From the NCBI GenBank assembly GCA_903901915.1, contig CAIUSV010000084.1, forward strand, positions 1 through 64,000: 64,000 nucleotides of DNA, written 5' to 3'. How positions within the stretch are numbered: the first letter of the stretch is position 1; each line of letters begins with the position of its first letter. Shown here piece after piece: positions 40,788-47,881 of the stretch. The translations under genes and the position numbers were made by a program. The stretch is from an uncultured Rhodospirillaceae bacterium (GTDB taxonomy: Bacteria > Pseudomonadota > Alphaproteobacteria > Rhodospirillales > Magnetospirillaceae). The notes beneath the pieces are model-generated. The model was not told the DNA's origin. It saw only the letters and a list, made by a program, of their open reading frames with translations, and searched no databases.

Positions 40788-43283
40788 ATGCGTGTGAACG
40801 AACCTATCACTGGTCAGGAAATCGAGCTTCCCGACGGCGCCATACTGGTGTCCCGCACGGATCTTGGTGGACGCATTACCTTCGTCAATCAGGCTTTCAT
40901 CGACGTCAGCGGCTATGGCGAGGAGGACCTGATCGGGGCGCCCCACAATCTGGTGCGTCATCCCCATATGCCGCCGGCGGCGTTCGCCGATTTATGGACG
41001 ACGATCAAGGCGGGCAAGCCCTGGGAAGGCATCGTCAAGAATCGCGCCAGGAACGGTGACCATTATTGGGTTCGCGCCAACGTTACCCCCGAGGTGAGCA
41101 ACGGCGAGGTGACCGGCTATATCTCCATCCGCTCGCCGGCCACCCGTTCGCAAATCGAGGCCGCCGAGCGGATTTATGGCCAGATTCGCGCGGATCAGGC
41201 CCGCCACATCAAAATCGAGGAAGGCCGGATCGTCTCCACCACTCTTGCCGCCCGCCTCAGCCGCAGCGCCCACAGCGTCGCGGGACGGCTGGCGGGCATG
41301 GTCGCGCTTCAAGTCGGCGCGATGGGCCTCAACACCTGGATGACGCTGTCCGGCAACGGGGATTCCGCCGCCGTTCCGGTCACGCTCTTTTGCGTCAGTA
41401 CGGCCGTGGTCGCGGTTCTGGCGACCTTGCTGGTCCGCTACATACAAAAGCCGCTGACCCGCCAGGAGAAGCATTTCGACGCCATCGCCCGCGGCGATTT
41501 CACCCACGAAATCGGGATCGAGGAAGTCCGCGAGTTCCAGCGTTCCAACGCCATGCTGCGGGCGATGGAAGCTAAGCTGGGCTATTCCGCCCTGGCCCAG
41601 AAGGAAACCACCGAGCGTGCCCAGCAGCAGTTGAAGCGCGACATGCTTTCGCTCACGGAACTGCTGGAGGGCGAGGTCGACACCACCGTCGCCGAGATTT
41701 CCACGCAGGCCGAGCGTCTGAAGGAGGGGGCGGCGCAGATGCTCGATACCGCCAGCGAACTGCGGACCATCGCCCAGTCGGTATCTTCGGCCATTCAGAT
41801 CACCAACGGCAACGTCCAGACCGTAGCCGGTGCCACCCAGCAGCTCGAAGCCTCGTCCCACGAAATTTCATCGAGGGTCCAGCGCAGTTCCGACCTCAGC
41901 CAGTCGGCCCGCAAGAAGGTCGATGTCGCCTGTGCCAGCGTCAGCACCTTGACCGAAGCCACCGCCCGCATCGGCGACGTGGTCGGGCTGATCAAGGCCA
42001 TTGCCGGACAGACCCGTATGTTGTCGTTGAACGCCACCATCGAGGCTGCGCGGGCCGGCGAGATGGGCAAGGGGTTTGCCGTCGTCGCCAACGAGGTCAA
42101 GGGGCTGGCCGAACAGACCGAGCAGGCGATCGGCCGGGTCCACGCCCAGGCCAACGAAATCGATCGGACCACCCGCGAATCCGTCGCCACCGTCGAGACC
42201 GTGGCCGAGGCCATCCACGACATGGACGTGATCGCATCCCAGGTTGCCGCCGCGGCCGACGAGCAGCGCGCCGCCACCGGCGAGATCATGGCCAGCGCGA
42301 CCCAAGCAGCCGACCACACCCGCGAGGTCGCCAGCACCACGGAGTCCGTGCTGAAGGGCGCCGACCTCACCGGCGTTACCGCGCGCAAGGTCAGTGAACT
42401 GGCCGCCATGGTCAGTCACGATATCGGCGCCTTGCAGCGCCGGCTCAACGTCATCCTGCGGACCTCGTACAGCGGTAATCGCCGCGCCGTCGAACGCATT
42501 CCTGCCGGCCTGGAATTCTCCGCCAAATTCGCCGGGCAGACCTTTCGCGGCCAGACCGGCGATGTGTCGACCATGGGGGCCTTGCTGGTGGTGGGGAACG
42601 CGCCCAAGCTGGAAGGCGAGAGCGGAACCGTGGAATTTCCCGGTATCGGCGCCCTTGCCGCCAAGGCCATTCTCGGCAGCGCCCTGGGCATCCAATGCCA
42701 GTTCACCAAGATCAGCGCCCAGCAGAGACGTGATCTCGCCGCCGCCATCGAACAGGCCAAGGCCAGGGATATCCCGTTCATCGAAACCGCCCAGCGGATC
42801 GCCACCCAGATCGGCCAAGTGTTCGATCAGGCCGTCGCCGGCAACCAGATTTCGCTCGCCGATCTGTTCGACAGCACCTATAGCCCCATCGAGGGCACCG
42901 ACCCCCAGCAACTGATGGCCGCTCATACCGATTTTGCCGACCGGGTTCTGCCGTCCATCATCGAGCCGCCGTTGACCGCCCAGCCTCGGGTCGTGCTGTG
43001 CTGCGCCACCGACCGCAACGGCTATATCGCCACCCACAACAAGAAATGCTCCCAGCCCCAGCGGCCGGGCGATACGGTGTGGAATACCGCGCACAGCCGC
43101 AATCGCCGTATCTTCGACGACCGTACCGGAATCCTGGCGGCTCGCAGCATAAAGCCATATTTGGCTCAGACCTATGCTCGCGACATGGGTGGTGGTCAAT
43201 TCATGCTGCTGAAAGAGTTCGACGCACCGATCATGGTGGGCAAGCGCCATTGGGGCGCTTTGCGGTTTGCCGTCGAACTGTAG
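40788..43283 (+). CDS. Aer-like chemoreceptor with PAS, MCP, PilZ-like and C-terminal sensory modules
   Basis: 831 residues. The N-terminal PAS (about 20-125) looks like the Aer flavin-binding type (TFVNQAFIDVSGYGEEDLIG, APHNLVRHPHMP). Two membrane segments (about 165-225) lead to HAMP and an MCP domain (tip [28 protein letters not shown]). Residues about 565-660 look PilZ-like (RRAVERIPAGLEFSAKFAGQ), and 705-831 carry a C-terminal region with DRNGYIATHNKKCSQPQ, NRRIFDDRTGILAA and DMGGGQFMLLKE. An energy-taxis receptor that may also bind c-di-GMP is inferred. The PilZ RxxxR (RRAVER) is partial. ATG 40788 is chosen. Confidence 0.87.
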   Translation: MRVNEPITGQEIELPDGAILVSRTDLGGRITFVNQAFIDVSGYGEEDLIGAPHNLVRHPHMPPAAFADLWTTIKAGKPWEGIVKNRARNGDHYWVRANVTPEVSNGEVTGYISIRSPATRSQIEAAERIYGQIRADQARHIKIEEGRIVSTTLAARLSRSAHSVAGRLAGMVALQVGAMGLNTWMTLSGNGDSAAVPVTLFCVSTAVVAVLATLLVRYIQKPLTRQEKHFDAIARGDFTHEIGIEEVREFQRSNAMLRAMEAKLGYSALAQKETTERAQQQLKRDMLSLTELLEGEVDTTVAEISTQAERLKEGAAQMLDTASELRTIAQSVSSAIQITNGNVQTVAGATQQLEASSHEISSRVQRSSDLSQSARKKVDVACASVSTLTEATARIGDVVGLIKAIAGQTRMLSLNATIEAARAGEMGKGFAVVANEVKGLAEQTEQAIGRVHAQANEIDRTTRESVATVETVAEAIHDMDVIASQVAAAADEQRAATGEIMASATQAADHTREVASTTESVLKGADLTGVTARKVSELAAMVSHDIGALQRRLNVILRTSYSGNRRAVERIPAGLEFSAKFAGQTFRGQTGDVSTMGALLVVGNAPKLEGESGTVEFPGIGALAAKAILGSALGIQCQFTKISAQQRRDLAAAIEQAKARDIPFIETAQRIATQIGQVFDQAVAGNQISLADLFDSTYSPIEGTDPQQLMAAHTDFADRVLPSIIEPPLTAQPRVVLCCATDRNGYIATHNKKCSQPQRPGDTVWNTAHSRNRRIFDDRTGILAARSIKPYLAQTYARDMGGGQFMLLKEFDAPIMVGKRHWGALRFAVEL

Positions 43284-43368
43284 ACCCGCTCGGTGTCGAT
43301 CGACACCCTTCCGGTTTCGCTTTGGCTGGCTGTCGCCGGACGGAGATCCTGGGCGCACCCGACTTCCG

Positions 43369-43384
43369 GATCCCAAGTGGGACT
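43369..43384. promoter_or_regulatory. 16-bp palindrome, copy 5, with a possible -10 box downstream
   Basis: GATCCCAAGTGGGACT, one exact half (TGGGACT) facing the downstream receiver-HATPase gene. TATAAT at 43395-43400 begins 10 bases after it and could be the -10 element, placing the palindrome about -38 to -23. This would suit a regulator that binds over the -35 region. The start codon is 162 bases downstream. Confidence 0.6.
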
Positions 43385-43435
43385 AGGCTGCCGCTATAAT
43401 TAGGGCAGTTTATCGCGCGTGGTCGCTTTTTGGGC

Positions 43436-43460
43436 GGCGTGGCGTGGCGTGGCGTGGCGT
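43436..43460. repeat. Short tandem repeat, five copies of GGCGT
   Basis: Five perfect GGCGT units follow one another, then GACGC. It sits between the TATAAT at 43395 and the start of the receiver-HATPase gene at 43547, so inside the probable 5' leader. Copy-number changes could alter leader length or structure. Confidence 0.8.
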
Positions 43461-43546
43461 GACGCGCGACGGGTCGATTCTTTGATTCAGGGGGGGAGCG
43501 TCCATTGATGCGGGAACGCGCGGGGACCGGAAGTGAGGTGGCGCCG

Positions 43547-44449
43547 ATGGCAAATGGTACGATTCTGGCGGTCGATGACGAGGGGCTTACCCTTCGGATC
43601 ATCAAGGATACCCTTGAGGACAGCGGGTTTGAGGTGGTTACGGCGACTAATGGCCGTGAGGCGCTTGACATATTGCAGGCCGATCCACAGCGCTTCGACG
43701 CGGTTGTCATCGATCGCATGATGCCGGAAATGAACGGCATGTCCGTATTGGATGCCATTCGTAATAATGATGATACTGTAAATATACCAGTAATATTCCA
43801 GACTGCCGCAAACAGATCTGAAGAGATGCGGGAGGGGATTGAAGCTGGGGCGTTTTATTACATCACAAAGCCGTATAATGAAAGCACGCTGGCGGCTATT
43901 GTAAGGTCCGGCGTGGATCGATATAAGCAAAATCGGCAGTTTGCTTCCTACATCAACGATAGTTCCGTCATGTTCGATGGGGCACATAGCCTGGTGAAAG
44001 GGGAGTTCCACTTTTCCTCTTTGGAAGAGGCCAGGACGGTGGTTTGGCTGATTTCCCAACACGCCGAGGAACCGGTCAACGTCAACCTTGCCCTACAGGA
44101 ACTGATCGCCAATGCGATCGAACACGGCAATCTTGGCATTGGCGGCGCCGAAAAAGAGCGCCTGATCCGTGACAATCGCTGGGATGCCGAAATTGCGCGC
44201 CGGATGGAATTGCCGGAAAATCAGGGCAAGGTGGTGGTGGTCCGGTTCGATGCGACCGACGAATTTGTAGGGGTTGCCGTTGAAGATCAGGGGGCGGGAT
44301 TTTCCTGGCATCGCTATCTCGCCGACGAGGTGAATTTGGAGAACCGGGTTCAGGGTCGCGGTATCGTTGTCGCCAGAAGCCTGGCATTCTCCGACCTTCG
44401 CTATGAAAATGGCGGAAGTCGGGCTGTGATGAGCTTCGCGCGGGGGTAG
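43547..44449 (+). CDS. Response regulator with C-terminal HATPase domain (receiver-ATPase, paralogue 2)
   Basis: About 300 residues. The receiver has VDDEG, phosphoacceptor Asp in VVIDRMMPEMNG (near residue 53), Thr in FQTAANR and Lys in YITKPYNES. The GHKL ATPase domain has LQELIANAIEHGNLGIG and VEDQGAGFSW, ending GRGIVVARSLAFSD. The layout and many residues match the protein at 16409-17302, including a loop PENQGKVVVV/PENVDKVVTI. ATG 43547 has GAGGTG 8 bases upstream; a longer frame begins at 43505. No kinase or partner is adjacent. Both copies have a palindrome upstream. Confidence 0.85.
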   Translation: MANGTILAVDDEGLTLRIIKDTLEDSGFEVVTATNGREALDILQADPQRFDAVVIDRMMPEMNGMSVLDAIRNNDDTVNIPVIFQTAANRSEEMREGIEAGAFYYITKPYNESTLAAIVRSGVDRYKQNRQFASYINDSSVMFDGAHSLVKGEFHFSSLEEARTVVWLISQHAEEPVNVNLALQELIANAIEHGNLGIGGAEKERLIRDNRWDAEIARRMELPENQGKVVVVRFDATDEFVGVAVEDQGAGFSWHRYLADEVNLENRVQGRGIVVARSLAFSDLRYENGGSRAVMSFARG

Positions 44450-44512
44450 GTCGGCATAATGCGGACGGACTGTGCCGACGGCGGCGTTCGGCTGGCGCGG
44501 CCCGGCGACAGA

Positions 44513-44541
44513 TTGACAGCGTTGCGACGGGGAGAGACTAT
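44513..44541 (+). promoter_or_regulatory. Possible sigma-70-type promoter for the MASE3 kinase gene
   Basis: TTGACA (44513-44518) is followed after 17 bases by GACTAT (44536-44541), about 98 bases before the start codon at 44639. The -35 is exact and the -10 is weak. Confidence 0.3.
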
Positions 44542-44638
44542 CGCGATGGGCATACGTTCAGCATAGCTCGTCGTGGTCAGTCGATCATCTCGCCCGGGGC
44601 TTGCTGCGGCCTTCCGCCCAGCCGTAAGGACCCCGTTA

Positions 44639-46138
44639 ATGGACCGATATGTCTTGAACGATGCACCACGGCCGCCGGTCAGCCGATATGAGGTGATCGC
44701 GATGGCACTGGTGATCGGCGGGATCGTGATGAGCCGCCTTCACAGCTACATCATGTTTCACACCCTGGCGGAACTGTTCGGGATCTGCGTCGCCCTTACC
44801 GCGTTTTCACTGGCCTGGAACACGCGCACCCATATCGAGGATGGCTTCCTTCTCGTCGTCGGACTGGCCATGGGGCCGCCGGCCATCGTGGCCATGCTGC
44901 ACACCGTGGCCTACAGGGGCATGGGGGTGTTCTCCGAGAATGGGGGCAACCTTCCCACACAGCTTTGGATTGCCCTGCAAATTATTCACGCTGTTGCCAT
45001 GCTTGCCGCGACGGTGCCGGCGGTGGCGAAGCAGCCGGCCGGACGAATTCTCGCGGGGGGCGCGCTGGTCACGTCGGCGTTGGTCGCCGCCATCCTTGGG
45101 GGATATTTTCCCGACTGCTTCATTGAGGGGCAGGGGTTGACGCCTTTCAAGATCGTCATGGAATACATGGTCATGGCGGCATTCGCCTGGGCGACGGTGA
45201 GGCTTTGTCGTGACCGTTCGCCGCGCGAACCCAAGATTCGAATCTTCTCCATCGCCGCCCTGGCGATCGGATGCCTGGAATCCGCCGCATTCACCGTTTA
45301 CGCCGATGTCTACGGGGCGTTGAACATGGCCGGGCATGTTCTGGGCCTCGTGCAATCCCTTCTGATCTATACCGCCGTGGCGTGGACCGGGCTGGTCATC
45401 CCGCAGCGGGCGCTATATGCCAGACAACAGGCGCTTGCCGATCGCTTCGCCGACAATGCCGATCACGCCAACCGGGATATCTTCAGGTTTTCCGAAGTCC
45501 TGGCCCACCATCTGCGCGAACCGGTTCGTCTGCAGTCGATTTATGCCGATAAGCTGGGAAAGCTGATTTCCCAGCCGTCCGAAGACGTCGCGGAGTGCCT
45601 GGACCACATTCGCAGGGGCGGGCAACGGCTGCTTAACCTGATGAATGACGTTCAGGTCTACATGGCCGCCTGCCGCCAGGATGCCTCGGGGGTCTGTTCC
45701 GCCGACGTGGCCCTGGACACCGTGCTTTCGCGCATGGCCGGCACGCTTGATGCCATGGGGGCGACCATCCATCGCGAGAGATTGCCGACGGTGCGTATCA
45801 GTCCGGCCGCGTTGGCGGGTGTGCTGGAACAGATTATCCTCAACGCCATTCGGTTCAGGAGGCCGGGCATCCCCCCGGCCATCATCGTATCGGGGAGCTC
45901 GTCCGGTGGATACGGAACACTGTCGATCCGCGATAACGGGATCGGCATCGATCCCCAGTATTTCGACAAGATTTTCGGTGTGTTCGAGACGCTGCATGCC
46001 CAGGATCAGTATCCCGGAACGGGGATCGGTCTCGCCCTGGCCAGACGCGCGATCGAATCGGTCGGAGGCAAAATCAGCGTAAAGTCCTCGGTGGGGGAGT
46101 GGACGGAATTCACCCTTTCTCTTCCGATCGGAGATTGA
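44639..46138 (+). CDS. MASE3-domain sensor histidine kinase
   Basis: About 499 residues. The first 260 or so residues have seven or eight membrane segments with the MASE3 look: HTLAELFGICVALTAFSLAW, PAIVAMLHTVAYRGMGVF, and GNLPTQLWIALQI. The kinase part has HisKA with VLAHHLREPVRLQ (His near 289), N-box LEQIILNAIRFR and DNGIGIDPQYFDKIFGVFE, then YPGTGIGLALARRAIESVGG. The core is of the phytochrome-like HisKA group. The membrane sensor ligand is unknown. The start at ATG 44639 has AAGGA 8-9 bases upstream. No receiver is fused, and the receiver-HATPase gene directly upstream may be a partner. Confidence 0.85.
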   Translation: MDRYVLNDAPRPPVSRYEVIAMALVIGGIVMSRLHSYIMFHTLAELFGICVALTAFSLAWNTRTHIEDGFLLVVGLAMGPPAIVAMLHTVAYRGMGVFSENGGNLPTQLWIALQIIHAVAMLAATVPAVAKQPAGRILAGGALVTSALVAAILGGYFPDCFIEGQGLTPFKIVMEYMVMAAFAWATVRLCRDRSPREPKIRIFSIAALAIGCLESAAFTVYADVYGALNMAGHVLGLVQSLLIYTAVAWTGLVIPQRALYARQQALADRFADNADHANRDIFRFSEVLAHHLREPVRLQSIYADKLGKLISQPSEDVAECLDHIRRGGQRLLNLMNDVQVYMAACRQDASGVCSADVALDTVLSRMAGTLDAMGATIHRERLPTVRISPAALAGVLEQIILNAIRFRRPGIPPAIIVSGSSSGGYGTLSIRDNGIGIDPQYFDKIFGVFETLHAQDQYPGTGIGLALARRAIESVGGKISVKSSVGEWTEFTLSLPIGD

Positions 46139-46282
46139 AGGCGGGCCGGGAGGCGCCGAGGCACCAAAAGCCATCGCCGCGCTGCTTGCAATCGCCTTGC
46201 ATTCCTGCCTAACTGAAAAGGTTGACAGTCGGGAGGTGCCAAAGCCTGCCGGCGGTGGGATGGACGGCTCAGGAGGTAGGTC

Positions 46283-46396
46283 ATGAAGGCTCTTGTCTTG
46301 GCGTTCGCGATTCTTGTTGGCTGCGGTCTGGCGACCGCCTTCGTCACCACGGCATTCATTTCGCCGGCGATGGCCGACAATGCCAACAGTAACTAA
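46283..46396 (+). CDS. 37-residue hydrophobic membrane or secreted peptide
   Basis: AGGAGG at 46271-46276, a textbook ribosome site, is 6 bases before this ATG. The product begins MKALVLAFAILVGCGLATAF and ends MADNANSN. It is a single hydrophobic segment with a short polar tail, and the SPAMA-D boundary could be a signal peptidase site. It may be a small membrane protein. It is followed by a polytopic membrane-protein gene that begins 42 bases later in the same frame. Confidence 0.65.
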   Translation: MKALVLAFAILVGCGLATAFVTTAFISPAMADNANSN

Positions 46397-46438
46397 CGGG
46401 CGGGGAACGCGGCACTTTTCCTTGCCCCGGATCCGCCG

Positions 46439-47881
46439 TTGATCTTGTCGCCGCGGTCGCAACGGGCGTTCGCGTTTTCCGTTGCCGGCTTCGTATTTTG
46501 CGTCTCTCTTTTCATGAGGGCACAGATTCTGGCCAGCCAGGATCTGTATCTTCATATCAGTTGCGGCCGATGGATTCTGGCTAACCGGACGGTCCCCGAT
46601 TTCGGACTGTTTTCCGGCACCATGCCTTCTGCGCCCTGGGTGGCGCATGAGTGGCTGGCATCGGTCGGCATGGCGCTGCTGTATGACCATCTGGGCTGGA
46701 CGGGACTCGTGGTGGCGACCGCCTTGCTGCTGGCGGTTGCCATCGGGGTGTTGACGTTTGAGACTGTCTGCACCACCGGTCCGGTCGGCGCGCTGGCCGC
46801 GGCGGTGCTGGGCTGGGGGTTGTGTGTCGGCCATCTGGTGGCGCGACCGCATGTCCTGTCGCTGCCCTTGGCCGTCATCTGGATTGCCGCCCACGTCCGG
46901 GCGCGGCGCGGCGGCGGCGTGCCGCCGTTGTATCTGGCCGGGCTCATGGCGCTGTGGGCCAATCTTCACGGCGCGTTTCTGTTCGGCATCGCGTTTACGG
47001 CGCTGTTCGCGGCGGAAGCCGTGTTGGAGTCCGGGGCCATGGCCGAAGCCGTTCGGGCGGGTCGGCGCTGGGGTCTATTCCTGGGTGCCGGCATTCTGGC
47101 CGCCGCAGTCACGCCGCATGGCCTGGACGGGCTGCTGTTTCCGATTCGCATGATGGGGCTTGGCCCCGCCGTGGCGGCCATCAACGAATGGCAGCCATCC
47201 AGCGTGTCGAATAATATGCCATTAATACTTTGGGTGTTCATTCTTATTTTTGCGTCTACCCTGTCGGGCGTCCGGCTTCCCGTGCTCAGAATTTTTATGC
47301 TTCTTATTCTTCTCTACATGGCTTTTGCTCATCGCCGTCATACGGAACTGCTTGGTTTGGCCGCGCCGCTTCTGCTGGGGAACGCCATTGCCGACAGGCT
47401 GTCCCGAAGCACGGTGATTTTGGCCCGGCCCTGGGGCGTTCTGGCGCGGCCGGCGGTGGTGGCGTCGGTGGCGGGGAGTGTGCTGATCGGCGTGCTTCTA
47501 TCGCTATCACTGGTATGGCGCGACATCGGTCGTGGGCCGGATCGCTTTACCCCGGCGGCGGCCCTGGCGGCGGTTCAGGCGCGCGGCATCACCGGCCCGG
47601 TGCTGAACGCCTATAACTTTGGCGGATATTTGATCTTTCAAGGCTATGCCCCTTTCGTCGATGGCCGCGCCGACATGTACGGCAACGACTTCATGACCCG
47701 GTATGGCGCGCTGGACCAGCTTCCGGGGTTGTTGGAGCAATACGCCATCGCCTGGACAATCTTCGAGCCGGGCAACCCACGGGCGGTGGTGATGGATCAT
47801 CTGTCCGGCTGGTCGCGTCTGTTCGCCGACGACGGTGCCGTGGTGCATGTCCGTCAGGCGCGATTATCGGGCCAGCCGTAG
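46439..47881 (+). CDS. Polytopic membrane protein of the WxxHEW type, possible GT-C-like
   Basis: 480 residues with about ten membrane segments. A first loop has SQDLYLHISCGRWI and PWVAHEWLASVG, resembling the DxxxH and WxxHEW motifs seen in some lipid-linked glycosyltransferase (GT-C) and related proteins. A C-terminal soluble part (about 375-480) contains GPVLNAYNFGGYLIF and FVDGRADMYG. Acceptor and donor are unknown. The start is uncertain: TTG 46439 or 46445 is the only upstream choice after the small-peptide stop; the ATG at 46514 would cut the first membrane segment. The 3' end overlaps the convergent FGE-domain gene by 18 bases. Confidence 0.65.
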   Translation: MILSPRSQRAFAFSVAGFVFCVSLFMRAQILASQDLYLHISCGRWILANRTVPDFGLFSGTMPSAPWVAHEWLASVGMALLYDHLGWTGLVVATALLLAVAIGVLTFETVCTTGPVGALAAAVLGWGLCVGHLVARPHVLSLPLAVIWIAAHVRARRGGGVPPLYLAGLMALWANLHGAFLFGIAFTALFAAEAVLESGAMAEAVRAGRRWGLFLGAGILAAAVTPHGLDGLLFPIRMMGLGPAVAAINEWQPSSVSNNMPLILWVFILIFASTLSGVRLPVLRIFMLLILLYMAFAHRRHTELLGLAAPLLLGNAIADRLSRSTVILARPWGVLARPAVVASVAGSVLIGVLLSLSLVWRDIGRGPDRFTPAAALAAVQARGITGPVLNAYNFGGYLIFQGYAPFVDGRADMYGNDFMTRYGALDQLPGLLEQYAIAWTIFEPGNPRAVVMDHLSGWSRLFADDGAVVHVRQARLSGQP

